Of a DNA stretch of 64,000 bases, positions 43,433 through 52,315 are shown in pieces. Source of the DNA: Streptomyces taklimakanensis (GTDB lineage: Bacteria; Actinomycetota; Actinomycetes; Streptomycetales; Streptomycetaceae); NCBI RefSeq assembly GCF_009709575.1, contig NZ_WIXO01000001.1, forward strand, positions 1,612,001 to 1,676,000. The letters run 5' to 3'. Position 1 is the first letter of the stretch, and every line of letters begins with the position of its first letter. A program made the position numbers and the translations under genes. The notes beneath the pieces are model-generated. The model did not search any database. It was not told where the DNA came from and saw only the letters and a list, made by a program, of their open reading frames with translations.

Positions 43433-44847
43433 CCTCCTCCTTCGGCGAGTCGTCCCCTTCCGGTTTCTCCGGGTTCTCCGACTTCTCCGACCCCGCCGGT
43501 GCCGCCCACCCCGAGCACGCGTCCGCCGGCCCGCCGCCGGGCTGCCCGGCCCACCAGGGCCGGCGTCCCGCCCCGCTGTACGGACCGGACCTGGACGGGG
43601 ACGGCTTGCCGGCGCTGTACGAGCGGCTGCGCGCCGAGCACGGCCCGGTCGCGCCCGTCGCCCTGGCGCCGGGCGTCCACGCCTGGCTGGTGCTGGGCTA
43701 CCGGGAGCTGCTCCGCCTCGCGCGCGAGGAGCAGGACTTCAGCCACGACCCGCGCCGCTGGAACCTGCTGCGCGAGGGGCGGGTGCCGGCCGACTCCCCG
43801 ATCATGGCCTTCGTGGGCTGGCGTCCGGCGCTGATGTTCGCCGACGGCCGGCAGCACCGGCGGATGCGGGCGGCCGTCGCCGACGCGCTGGCCCAGGTCA
43901 ACGGGCACGAGCTGCGCCGCATGGTGCGGACCACCGCGGAACACCTGATCGAGTCCTTCGCCTCCCGGCGCGAGGCCGACCTGGTGCCGCACTACGCCCA
44001 CAAGCTGCCGATCCGGGTCATCGCCCAGATGCTGGGTGTGGACGACCGCACCGGGCTGCAGTTGGCCGAGGCCATCGCGGGCACGGCCGCCGCCAGCGCC
44101 GACTCGGCCAACGCCAGCCGTCGCATGGGGCAGATCCTGATGGCGCTCATCCAGGAGAAGCGGCGGCAGCCGGGGGACGACGTCACCTCGCGGCTGCTGG
44201 CCCACCCCGCCGGGCTCGGCGACGAGGAGGTGCTGCACAACATCGTGGTGATGATCGTCGCCGGCAACCAGACGACGAAGAACTGGATCGCCACCACGCT
44301 GCGCGTCCTGCTCACCGACCCCGCGCTCCGCTCGTCGCTGACCGGCGGCCACCTGACCGTGGACGACGCCCTGGACCTGGTGCTGTGGCGCTTCCCGCCC
44401 ACCCAGAACTTCCCCGCCCGCTACGCCACCCGCGACCTGCGCTTCGGCGGTCAGGACATCCGGGCCGGGGACATGCTGGTCCTGGGCCTGGCCGCCGCCA
44501 ACACCGATCCCGAGGTGCTGCCCGAGGACGGACGGCCCGTCACCGGCAACCGGGCCCACGTGGCGTTCAGCGCCGGCCCGCACACCTGCCCCGCCCAGGA
44601 CCCGGCCCGGCTGATCGCCCGCACCGCCGTGGACACCATCCGCCACCACCTGCCGGACATGGAACTCGCCGTGCCCGAGGAACAGCTGGCCTGGGCCTCC
44701 TCGCCCTGGACCAAGGGGCTGGCGGCGCTGCCCGTCCGGTTCACCACGCCCCGTCCCTCCGACGCCAGCCCGACCGGCGCGCCGACCTCCGCCACCGCGC
44801 ACACCCCGGCGCACGCCGACACCTCCGGATCGGGAGACCCGAGATGA
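43429..44847 (+). CDS. CYP157-like cytochrome P450 lacking the K-helix EXXR motif
   Basis: 472 residues. Heme loop FSAGPHTCPAQDPARL supplies Cys387. The I-helix reads AGNQTT (278-283), lacking the usual acid before Thr. The K-helix position reads DLVLW (316-320) instead of ExxR, as described for the CYP157 family (EQSLW in CYP157C1), where only the heme Cys is invariant. N- and C-termini are Ser/Thr/Pro-rich. It sits in the conservon directly before a CYP154-like P450, the pairing known from several Streptomyces conservons. Substrate and redox partner unknown. It overlaps cvnD and the next gene by 4 bp each. Confidence 0.9.
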   Translation: MTSSFGESSPSGFSGFSDFSDPAGAAHPEHASAGPPPGCPAHQGRRPAPLYGPDLDGDGLPALYERLRAEHGPVAPVALAPGVHAWLVLGYRELLRLAREEQDFSHDPRRWNLLREGRVPADSPIMAFVGWRPALMFADGRQHRRMRAAVADALAQVNGHELRRMVRTTAEHLIESFASRREADLVPHYAHKLPIRVIAQMLGVDDRTGLQLAEAIAGTAAASADSANASRRMGQILMALIQEKRRQPGDDVTSRLLAHPAGLGDEEVLHNIVVMIVAGNQTTKNWIATTLRVLLTDPALRSSLTGGHLTVDDALDLVLWRFPPTQNFPARYATRDLRFGGQDIRAGDMLVLGLAAANTDPEVLPEDGRPVTGNRAHVAFSAGPHTCPAQDPARLIARTAVDTIRHHLPDMELAVPEEQLAWASSPWTKGLAALPVRFTTPRPSDASPTGAPTSATAHTPAHADTSGSGDPR

Positions 44848-46130
44848 CCTCCGAAGCCGCCCCCGCGGCCCCCCGCCCCGACGCCCCGCGGGACACCGCG
44901 CCGCACGTGCTGGACCCCGGCGGCGCCGACCCGCACCCGACGAACGAGCGACTGCGGGAGCGGGGCGCCGCGGTGCCCGTTCTCCTTCCCGGCGGGGTCG
45001 AGGGGTACGTGGTGACCCGCCACGACGCGTTGAGGGACTTCCTGAGCAACCCCTCGGTGGCCAAGAACGCCTGCCACTTCGCCGCCCTGCAACGCGGCGA
45101 GATCCCCGAGAGCTGGCCGCTGCGCACCTTCGCCACCGTCCCCGGCATGACCACCGCCGACGGCGCGGACCACCGCCGACTGCGCTCCCTGGTCACCCGC
45201 GCCTTCACCCCCCGCCGCGTGGCGGCGCTCCGCCCCCGGATCGAGGAGCTGGTCTCCGAGCTGCTGGACGACCTGGCCGAGGCGGCCCGGGACGGCGACG
45301 GCGTCGCCGACCTGCGCCGGCACTTCGCGTTCCCGCTGCCCATGAGCGTGATCTGCGAGCTGCTGGGGGTGGCGCCCGAACACCGGCTGCGGCTGCACCG
45401 GCTGTCGAACCGGATCGTCAGCACCGAGATCTCCCCCGAGGAGACCGTGGCGGCCAACCAGGAGATCGTCGCCCTCCTGGCGCAGGTGGCCGCCGAGCGC
45501 CGCGAGCGTCCCGGTGACGACCTGACCAGCGCGCTGATCGCGGCCCGCGAGGAGGACGGCGACCGGCTCAGCGAACAGGAGCTGGTCGGCACCCTGCTGT
45601 TGATGATCGTCGCCGGGCACGAGACGACCCTCAACCTGATCACCAACGCGGTGCGCGCCCTGTTCGCCCACCCCGACCAGCGGGAACTGGTCCGCTCCGG
45701 GCGGGCCGGCTGGGCGGACGTGGTGGAGGAGACCCTGCGCCACGACAGCCCGGTCAGCCACTTCCCGTTCCGCTACCCCGTCCGCGACCTGGAGGTGGAG
45801 GGCACCGTGATCCCGGCCGGGACACCCGTGCTGGCCTCCTACTCCTCGGCCGGACGCGACCCGCGGGCGCACGGCGAGGACGCCGACCGGTTCGACGTCA
45901 CCCGCCCGGCCGGACGGCACCTGTCCTTCGGCCACGGCCCGCACTACTGCCTGGGCGCCCCACTGGCCCGCATGGAGGCGACCGTCGCCCTGGAGGGGCT
46001 CTTCACCCGCTTCCCCGACATCGCACCGGCCGAGCCGGACGCCGACCTGCCCCGGCCGAGGAGCTTCGTGAGCAACAGCGTCCACGTCCTGCCCGTCCGT
46101 CCGGGGCCGGATTCGGAGCTCACAGCGTAG
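44844..46130 (+). CDS. CYP154-like cytochrome P450
   Basis: 428 residues with all canonical motifs: I-helix VAGHETT, K-helix EETLR (VVEETLRHDSPV), and heme loop FGHGPHYCLGAPLARME with Cys369. Soluble bacterial class-I type, needing ferredoxin and reductase from elsewhere. Position as the last conservon gene after a CYP157-like P450 supports CYP154 assignment. CYP154 enzymes hydroxylate steroids, macrolides or aromatic substrates in vitro; the native substrate here is unknown. ATG at 44844 overlaps the preceding TGA. Confidence 0.92.
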   Translation: MTSEAAPAAPRPDAPRDTAPHVLDPGGADPHPTNERLRERGAAVPVLLPGGVEGYVVTRHDALRDFLSNPSVAKNACHFAALQRGEIPESWPLRTFATVPGMTTADGADHRRLRSLVTRAFTPRRVAALRPRIEELVSELLDDLAEAARDGDGVADLRRHFAFPLPMSVICELLGVAPEHRLRLHRLSNRIVSTEISPEETVAANQEIVALLAQVAAERRERPGDDLTSALIAAREEDGDRLSEQELVGTLLLMIVAGHETTLNLITNAVRALFAHPDQRELVRSGRAGWADVVEETLRHDSPVSHFPFRYPVRDLEVEGTVIPAGTPVLASYSSAGRDPRAHGEDADRFDVTRPAGRHLSFGHGPHYCLGAPLARMEATVALEGLFTRFPDIAPAEPDADLPRPRSFVSNSVHVLPVRPGPDSELTA

Positions 46131-46152
46131 GTCCGAACGCGCTGAGGGCAGC

Positions 46153-46190
46153 GTTGCCCCCGGGAAACAGGAGGGACGCGGTCGGGAAAC
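46153..46190 (+). promoter_or_regulatory. GlnR-like box upstream of the nir operon
   Basis: The full GlnR architecture is present with exact six-base gaps: GTTGC (46153-46157), GAAAC (46164-46168), GACGC (46175-46179), GAAAC (46186-46190). Both b-sites are perfect; the a-sites match three to four of the defined bases of gTnAC. It ends 22 bases before the ATG at 46213. Confidence 0.72.
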
Positions 46191-46212
46191 AGCGGCGGCG
46201 CACGCTGCCTGC

Positions 46213-47571
46213 ATGACCTCGAAGAAGCGTGTGGTGGTGATCGGCGGCGGGATGGCCGCGGCCCGGCTCGCCGGGCAGTTGTCCGCCGCCCGGCTCGCCG
46301 GGTCCGCCGCCGGTCCCGCCGTGGACCTGACGGTCGTCGGCGAGGAACCGCACGCGCCGTACAACCGCGTGCTGCTGGCCGAGGTGCTGGCCGGACGGTA
46401 CGAACCGGAGGTCGTCGACCTCCCGGTGCCGTCCACCGTCCGCTGGCTGCGCGGCGTGCGGGCGGTCCGCCTGGACCGGGCCGAGCGGCTGGTGCGGTGT
46501 GACGACGGCGCCTCGCTGCCGTACGACACGCTGGTGCTGGCCACCGGCTCCAACCCGGTGCTGCCGCCGCTGCGCGGACTGTTCGGCGGCGCTTCCCCGT
46601 CCCCCGGCGCCCCGTCCCCCGGCGTCCCGCCGCGCGGCGGCCGTGAGCTGCCCCGGGGCGTGTGGCCCTTCCGCACCCTGTCCGACTGCCGGGCCCTGGC
46701 CCGCCGGGCCCGGCCCGGAGCCGGGGCCGTCGTGATCGGCGGCGGCCTGCTGGGCGTCTCCGCGGCCCGCGCGCTGGCCGAGCGCGGTGTCCGGACCGTC
46801 CTCGCCCACCAGGGCGAGCACCTGCTGGAACACCACCTCGACGGCCGGGCCTCGGCGCTGTTGCGCGAGCACCTGGCGGAGCTGGGCGTCGAGGTGCACA
46901 CCGAGTGCCGCGTCCGCGGCCTGCTCACCGGCCCCGACGACGGCCGGGAGGCGTCGGAGACGGTGGTCGAGGGCGTCGAGCTCGCCGACGGCTACCGGCT
47001 GGCGGCCGAGCTGGTGGTGCTCGCCTGCGGGGTGCGGCCCCGCACCGGACTGGCCCGGGCGGCCGGACTGGAGGTGCGGCGCGGAATCGTCGTCGACGAC
47101 GAGCTGCGCACCTCCGACCCGGAGGTCCACGCCGTCGGCGACTGCGCCGAGCACGACGGGGTGGTCTACGGGCTGGCGGGCGCCGCCCAGGAGCAGGCCG
47201 ACGCGCTGGCCCGCGTGCTGCTGGCGGAGGTCGGCGGCACCGTGGACCCGCCCCTCCCCGCCACCGCGTACACCGGTACCCGGGCGCTGACCCGTCTCAC
47301 CCTCGCCCCCTCCCCCACGGGGCGGGGCCGCGCGCTGGACCTCGCCGCGTTCGGCGAGACCGTCCCCGAACCGGGTGACGACGTCGTCCACCTCACCGAC
47401 GCCACGCGCAGCGTCTACCGCAAGGTCGTCGTCCGCGGCGACCGACTCGTCGGCGGAATCCTCCTCGGCGACCTCGGCAGCGTCGGCGCCCTCGCCCGGG
47501 CCTGGGAGGGCGACGAGCCGCTCCCCTCCGCCCCGCTGCTCCACCTGATCACCAACGATGGAGGCCTGTAG
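46213..47571 (+). CDS. FAD-dependent NAD(P)H oxidoreductase, probably electron donor in nitrate/nitrite reduction
   Basis: 452 residues of the nitrite-reductase-N-terminal-like flavoprotein family. FAD motif VVVIGGGMAAARLAGQL, APYNRVLLAEVLAG (shared with NirB-type proteins), NAD(P)H motif AVVIGGGLLGVSAARAL, and VHAVGDCAEHDG for FAD. The C-terminal ~120 residues resemble the NirB cap domain (VYRKVVVRGDRLVGGILLGD). It lacks siroheme and Fe-S motifs. It ends 2 bp before nirB and is expressed with it, so transfer of electrons to NasA or NirB is inferred. No ribosome-binding site is visible before the ATG. Confidence 0.85.
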   Translation: MTSKKRVVVIGGGMAAARLAGQLSAARLAGSAAGPAVDLTVVGEEPHAPYNRVLLAEVLAGRYEPEVVDLPVPSTVRWLRGVRAVRLDRAERLVRCDDGASLPYDTLVLATGSNPVLPPLRGLFGGASPSPGAPSPGVPPRGGRELPRGVWPFRTLSDCRALARRARPGAGAVVIGGGLLGVSAARALAERGVRTVLAHQGEHLLEHHLDGRASALLREHLAELGVEVHTECRVRGLLTGPDDGREASETVVEGVELADGYRLAAELVVLACGVRPRTGLARAAGLEVRRGIVVDDELRTSDPEVHAVGDCAEHDGVVYGLAGAAQEQADALARVLLAEVGGTVDPPLPATAYTGTRALTRLTLAPSPTGRGRALDLAAFGETVPEPGDDVVHLTDATRSVYRKVVVRGDRLVGGILLGDLGSVGALARAWEGDEPLPSAPLLHLITNDGGL

Positions 47572-47573
47572 AG

Positions 47574-50174
47574 ATGCCCCGGACGCCACGCCCCACGATC
47601 GTGCTCGTCGGACACGGGATGGTCGGCCAGCGGTTCCTGGAGGAGCTCGCGAGCCGGAAGGTCACCGAGCGGGCCCGGGTGGTGGTGCTCTGCGAGGAGC
47701 CCCGGCCCGCCTACGACCGGGTCCACCTCACCTCGTACTTCTCCGGCACCTCGCCCGAGGAGCTGTCCCTGGTGGACGACGGCTTCATGGCGGAGCACGG
47801 CATCGAGCTGCACCTGGGCGACCCGGCGGTCTCGATCGACCGCGAGGCGCGCACCGTCACCTCGCGCGCCGGTCTGGAGATCGGCTACGACACGCTGGTG
47901 CTGGCCACCGGCTCCCACCCGTTCGTGCCGCCCGTGCCGGGCGGGGACGCCACCGGCTGCTTCGTCTACCGCACGGTCGAGGACCTGCTCGCCATCGAGG
48001 AGTACGCGCGGGGCAGCCGGATCGGCACGGTCGTCGGCGGCGGACTGCTGGGGCTGGAGGCGGCCGGCGCGCTGGGCGGGCTGGGGCTGGAGACCCACGT
48101 CGTGGAGTTCAACCCGCGCCTGATGGCCCTCCAGATCGACGAGGGCGGCGGCGCCGCGCTGCGCCGCACCGTCGAGGGGATGGGGCTGGTCGTCCACACC
48201 GGGGTGGGCGGGAAGGAGATCACCACCGGCGGGGACGGGGCCGTCGTCTCGATGACCCTGTCGGACGGCTCGGTGATCGACACCGACATGGTGGTCTTCT
48301 CGGCGGGCGTGCGCCCCCGGGACCGGCTCGCCCGCGCGTGTGGCCTGGCGGTCGGCGAGCGCGGTGGCGTCGTCGTCGACGAGCGGTGCCGCAGCACCTC
48401 CGACCCGTCCGTGTACGCCGTCGGCGAGTGCGCGAGAGCCGTGGACGGCACGGTGTACGGCCTGGTGGCACCCGGCTACGAGATGGCGCGGGTGGCCGCC
48501 GAGACGATCGCCGGGGGCACGGGGGCGTCCTTCACCGGGGCCGACACCTCCACCAAGCTCAAGCTGCTGGGCGTGGACGTCGCCTCCTTCGGCGACCCGC
48601 ACGGGAGCGCCGAGGGATCCCTGGACGTGGTCTACTCCGACTCGCGCGCCGGGGTCTACAAGAAGCTGGTGATCGGCTCCGACGGCACCCTGCTGGGCGG
48701 TGTGCTGGTCGGCGACGCCGAGGCGTACGGCACGCTGCGTCCGCTGACCGGCAGCGTCCCGCCGGTGGCGCCCGAGCGGCTGGTGTTGCCCGCCGGGGTC
48801 GGGGCGCCGGCGGCGCTGGGGCCGTCCGCGCTGCCCGACGAGGCGGTGATCTGCAGTTGCCACAACGTCACCAAGGGCGCCGTCCGCGCCGCCGTCACCG
48901 ATCACCGGTGCTCCACCGTGCCCGAGGTGAAGAAGTGCACCCGGGCGGGCACCGGCTGCGGAAGCTGTGTGAAGGTGCTCTCCACGCTGGTCGACGACGA
49001 GTTGGAGGCGAACGGCGTCACCGTCGACAAGGGCCTGTGCGGCTGCTTCGCCCACACCCGCGGCGAGCTGTACGAGATCGTCCGCACCCGGCGGCTGACG
49101 TCCTTCGCCGAGCTGCTGGACGGCCACGGCCGCGAGGAGGCCCGCGGCGGGGACGGCTGCGAGGTCTGCAAGCCGACCGTCGCCTCGATCATCGCCTCCC
49201 TCGCCCCGACGTTGGGCGCCGACGGTTACATCCTGGACGGCGAGCAGGCCGCGCTCCAGGACACCAACGACCACTTCCTGGCCAACCTGCAGCGCAACGG
49301 CTCGTACTCGGTCGTGCCGCGCGTCCCCGGCGGCGAGATCACCCCCGAGAAGCTGGTCGTGCTCGGTGAGGTGGCCCGCGACTTCGGCCTCTACACCAAG
49401 ATCACCGGTGCGCAGCGGATCGACCTGCTCGGCGCCCGCGTGGACCAGCTCCCCGCGATCTGGGCGCGGCTGGTGGACGCCGGCTTCGAGTCCGGACACG
49501 CCTACGGCAAGGCGCTGCGCACGGTGAAGTCGTGCGTGGGGCAGACCTGGTGCCGTTACGGGGTGCAGGACTCGGTGCGCATGGCCATCGCCCTGGAGCT
49601 GCGCTACCGGGGCCTGCGCGCGCCGCACAAGCTGAAGTCGGGGGTCTCCGGCTGCCAGCGCGAGTGCGCGGAGGCCCGGTCCAAGGACTTCGGCGTCATC
49701 GCCACGGCCAACGGGTGGAACCTGTACGTGGGCGGCAACGGCGGCGCCACCCCGCGCCACGCCGACCTGCTGGCCCAGGACCTGTCCGACGCCGAACTGG
49801 TCCGACTGATCGACCGCTTCCTGATGTTCTACATCCGCACCGCCGACCGGCTGGAGCGCACCTCGGCCTGGCTGGACCGGATCGAGGGCGGTCTGGACCA
49901 CGTGCGGGACGTGGTCGTCCACGACTCGCTGGGGCTCTGCGACGAGCTGGAGGCCCTGATGGCCGAGCACGTGGCGAACTACCGCGACGAGTGGGCCGAG
50001 ACGCTGAACGACCCCGAGCGGCTGCGGCGCTTCGTGTCCTTCGTCAACGCTCCGGACACGCCCGATCCGTCGGTGCGCTTCGTCGCCGAGCGCGAGCAGG
50101 TCAAGCCCGACCTGACGCTCCTGTCCGGCCCCGACATCCCCGTCCGCACTCTCGAAGGGACCGCTTCGCGATGA
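47574..50174 (+). CDS. nirB: NADH-dependent assimilatory nitrite reductase large subunit
   Basis: 866 residues. N-terminal FAD/NADH domains (VLVGHGMVGQRFLEEL, AYDRVHLTSYF, TVVGGGLLGLEAAGAL) to about residue 400. Two BFD-like [2Fe-2S] segments follow: CSCHNVTKGAV with CGSC near 425-465, and CGCF with CEVC near 485-530. The siroheme/[4Fe-4S] ligands are in CVGQTWCRYGVQD and SGCQRECAEARSKDFGV. It reduces nitrite to ammonium in the cytosol with six electrons from NADH. The start is ATG at 47574; it overlaps nirD by ATGA. Confidence 0.96.
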   Translation: MPRTPRPTIVLVGHGMVGQRFLEELASRKVTERARVVVLCEEPRPAYDRVHLTSYFSGTSPEELSLVDDGFMAEHGIELHLGDPAVSIDREARTVTSRAGLEIGYDTLVLATGSHPFVPPVPGGDATGCFVYRTVEDLLAIEEYARGSRIGTVVGGGLLGLEAAGALGGLGLETHVVEFNPRLMALQIDEGGGAALRRTVEGMGLVVHTGVGGKEITTGGDGAVVSMTLSDGSVIDTDMVVFSAGVRPRDRLARACGLAVGERGGVVVDERCRSTSDPSVYAVGECARAVDGTVYGLVAPGYEMARVAAETIAGGTGASFTGADTSTKLKLLGVDVASFGDPHGSAEGSLDVVYSDSRAGVYKKLVIGSDGTLLGGVLVGDAEAYGTLRPLTGSVPPVAPERLVLPAGVGAPAALGPSALPDEAVICSCHNVTKGAVRAAVTDHRCSTVPEVKKCTRAGTGCGSCVKVLSTLVDDELEANGVTVDKGLCGCFAHTRGELYEIVRTRRLTSFAELLDGHGREEARGGDGCEVCKPTVASIIASLAPTLGADGYILDGEQAALQDTNDHFLANLQRNGSYSVVPRVPGGEITPEKLVVLGEVARDFGLYTKITGAQRIDLLGARVDQLPAIWARLVDAGFESGHAYGKALRTVKSCVGQTWCRYGVQDSVRMAIALELRYRGLRAPHKLKSGVSGCQRECAEARSKDFGVIATANGWNLYVGGNGGATPRHADLLAQDLSDAELVRLIDRFLMFYIRTADRLERTSAWLDRIEGGLDHVRDVVVHDSLGLCDELEALMAEHVANYRDEWAETLNDPERLRRFVSFVNAPDTPDPSVRFVAEREQVKPDLTLLSGPDIPVRTLEGTASR

Positions 50175-50584
50175 CCGTCACCACCGTCGAGAACGCCCCG
50201 ACCGCCACTCCGACCGCCACGCCGACCGCCGCTCCGGGGCGGGCCGCCGGCCCGGTCCACGCACCGGTGGAGGTGCGCGTCGGCGACGGCTGGGCCGCCG
50301 TGTGCGGCCTGGCGGACCTGGTGCCCGGCCGGGGGGTGGCGGCACTGCTGCCCGACGGGCGGCAGATCGCCGTCTTCCGGGACCGCTCGGGGCGGACGTA
50401 CGCCATCTCCAACCGTGACCCGTTCACCGGTGCCCAGGTGCTCTCACGGGGGTTGCTGGGCTCGGCGCAGGGCCGGACGTTCGTGGCGTCGCCCCTGCTC
50501 AAGCAGCGCTTCGAGCTGGCCACGGGACGGTGTCTGGACGACGAGGAGGTGTCCGTCCCGACGTACGAGGTCCGCGTCCGCTGA
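50171..50584 (+). CDS. nirD: Nitrite reductase small subunit
   Basis: 137 residues. A Thr/Ala/Pro-rich head of about 30 residues precedes a Rieske-like fold without cluster-binding Cys/His pairs, as is normal for NirD (WAAVCGLADLVPGRGVAALLPDGRQIAVFRD ... SNRDPFTGAQVLSRGLLG ... SPLLKQRFELATGRCLDD). It partners NirB. The ATG overlaps the nirB stop. A strong hairpin closes the operon. Confidence 0.94.
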   Translation: MTVTTVENAPTATPTATPTAAPGRAAGPVHAPVEVRVGDGWAAVCGLADLVPGRGVAALLPDGRQIAVFRDRSGRTYAISNRDPFTGAQVLSRGLLGSAQGRTFVASPLLKQRFELATGRCLDDEEVSVPTYEVRVR

Positions 50585-50620
50585 CGGCGTGGGAGCCGCC
50601 CGCCGGCACGATCGGGAACA

Positions 50621-50654
50621 CGGCCGGGGTCCGCGCGCGAGCGGACCCCGGCCG
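50621..50654. terminator. 14-bp perfect hairpin after nirD
   Basis: Arms 50621-50634 and 50641-50654 pair perfectly around GCGCGA, in the 162-bp gap between convergent nirD and xylanase genes. Confidence 0.87.
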
Positions 50655-50746
50655 CGGCCCGTGTGGGGCGGGCCGCGACCGGGGCCGAACCCGTCCGACG
50701 CGCCATCCGCCCTGCCCTGACAGGCGGCGCTCCGGACGGGGGTCCG

Positions 50747-52183
50747 TCATCCGGCGGCGCACTCCTGGCCGCCGAGGCTGACCCGGGTGCCGTCCTGGGC
50801 GGCGCCACCGCCGGTCTGGAAGCCGAAGGAGATCGTTCCCCCGGCCGGGACCGTGCCGTTGTAGGCGGCGTTGGTGACGGTGACGGTGCTGCCGCTCTGC
50901 GAGAACCCGCCGTTCCAGCCGTTGGCCAGGCTCACCCCGGCCGGCAGGTCGAACTGCGCGCGCCAGCCGTTCAGGGCCGCTCCGGTGCGGATGGTGACGG
51001 AGACGACCGAACCGGTGGCCCAGCGGTTGGAGACGGTGAAGGTGGCCGAGCAGTCACCGGTGGGCGGGTCGGGGTCGCCCGGGTCGTCCGGGTCGTCCGG
51101 GTCGCCCGGGTCGCCGCCGCCCGCCGCGATGAAGGCGTCGCGCAGCGCGTCGTAGGCCGGCTTGGGCCGGTAGTTGTCGTCCCAGGGGCAGGCGGCGCCC
51201 TGCCCCTGGAAGACGTCCGGCACCCAGGAGTCGCGGTCGCTGATGCCCCAGACGGTGATGCCGGAGCAGCGGGCGACCGCCAGGCAGGCGTCGGCCACGG
51301 CCCGGTAGTCCCGCGCCTGCTGCTGGAGCTTGGAGCCGTCGGCCGGCATCTGCATCCGGATGTCCAGCTCGGTGATCACGACCTCCAGGCCCAGGTCGGC
51401 GAAGCGCTGGAGGTTCTGCCGGATCGCCGGACCGTTGACGTTGCCGACGATGAGGTGGTTCTGGAAGCCGACGCCGTCGATGGGCACGCCCTGCGCCAGC
51501 AGGTCGCTGACCAGCCGGTACAGGCCGTCGCTCTTCGCGTTGTCGAGTTCGGTGTTGTAGTCGTTGATGAAGAGCTTGGCGTTCGGGTCCGCGGCGCGGG
51601 CGGCCCGGAAGGCGTCCGCGATGTAGGACGAGCCGAGCTGCTGGTAGAACTTGCTCTGTCGGAAGGAGCCGTCCTCGTTGAACGCCTCGTTGACCACGTC
51701 CCAGCGCTGGACGTCGCCGCGGTAGCGGCCGACCTGGGTGGTGACGTGGTTGGTCATGATCGTCCGCAGCTCGCTGTTGGAGAACGAGCCGTTCTCCAAC
51801 CAGTCGGGCATCTGGCTGTGCCACACCAGGGTGTGGCCGTAGACGAGCTGGTCGTTCTGTTGGGCGAACCGCACCAGGCGGTCGCCGCCGGCCCAGTTGT
51901 ACTGGCCGCGCTGGGGCTCGACCGACTCCCACTTCATCACGTTCTCGGCCGTGACGCTGTCGAACTCGGTGCTCGCGATGGTGCTGTAGGTGCCGTTGCT
52001 CAGCAGGCTGTCGTTGATCGCCGTCCCGATGAAGCGGCCGGTGGGCTCGGCGACCTCGCGCAGGGTGGGGTTGGCCGCCTGTCCCGTACCGGCCATTCCG
52101 AAGGTCAGCGTCGCGACCGCGGCGGAGGCGGCTACGGCTGCCCTGGCTAAACGACGTACGGTTCTTTCACGGTGTGACCTCAT
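50747..52183 (-). CDS. Secreted endo-1,4-beta-xylanase, GH10 with CBM2
   Basis: 478 residues. The signal peptide carries RRLARAAVAASAAVATL and ends near GQA (residue 36). The GH10 barrel has acid/base Glu166 (WDVVNEAFNE) and nucleophile Glu272 (VITELDIRM), plus VYGHTLVWHSQMPDW. After an Asp/Pro/Gly linker (about 355-375), a CBM2-type module starts at the Cys of CSATFTVSNRWATG and ends in GQEC, with Trp at NRW, LNGW and ANGWNG. It cuts xylan backbones outside the cell, making xylobiose for the divergent bxl cluster. Probably controlled by BxlR through operators in the shared 132-bp gap. Confidence 0.95.
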   Translation of the reverse strand: MRSHRERTVRRLARAAVAASAAVATLTFGMAGTGQAANPTLREVAEPTGRFIGTAINDSLLSNGTYSTIASTEFDSVTAENVMKWESVEPQRGQYNWAGGDRLVRFAQQNDQLVYGHTLVWHSQMPDWLENGSFSNSELRTIMTNHVTTQVGRYRGDVQRWDVVNEAFNEDGSFRQSKFYQQLGSSYIADAFRAARAADPNAKLFINDYNTELDNAKSDGLYRLVSDLLAQGVPIDGVGFQNHLIVGNVNGPAIRQNLQRFADLGLEVVITELDIRMQMPADGSKLQQQARDYRAVADACLAVARCSGITVWGISDRDSWVPDVFQGQGAACPWDDNYRPKPAYDALRDAFIAAGGGDPGDPDDPDDPGDPDPPTGDCSATFTVSNRWATGSVVSVTIRTGAALNGWRAQFDLPAGVSLANGWNGGFSQSGSTVTVTNAAYNGTVPAGGTISFGFQTGGGAAQDGTRVSLGGQECAAG

Positions 52184-52208
52184 GCTGGGGTGTCCCTCTC
52201 TCGACGCC

Positions 52209-52244
52209 CCGGAACTCTTTCCGGAAGACTGTTGGAAGGTTTCG
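52209..52244. promoter_or_regulatory. Candidate xylan-regulator operators between xylanase and bxlR genes
   Basis: Two elements. CCGGAACTCTTTCCGG (52209-52224) is a 16-bp palindrome with perfect 6-bp arms. GGAAGGTTTCG (52234-52244) on the reverse strand reads CGAAACCTTCC, 9 of 11 bases identical to the CGAAACTTTCG element known from Streptomyces xylanase promoters. Both lie between the divergent starts at 52183 and 52316. Confidence 0.6.
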
Positions 52245-52315
52245 AGGGTGCGCCGGGAACGGTAGAGCCGATGGGATCGCCCGTCAACGGTGTGCGTGTG
52301 TGTGGAGGAGAGGGC

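Noticed and set aside
43429..44847. P450 pseudogene because motifs are missing
   Set aside because: The frame is intact, the heme loop is perfect and CYP157 proteins naturally lack ExxR.
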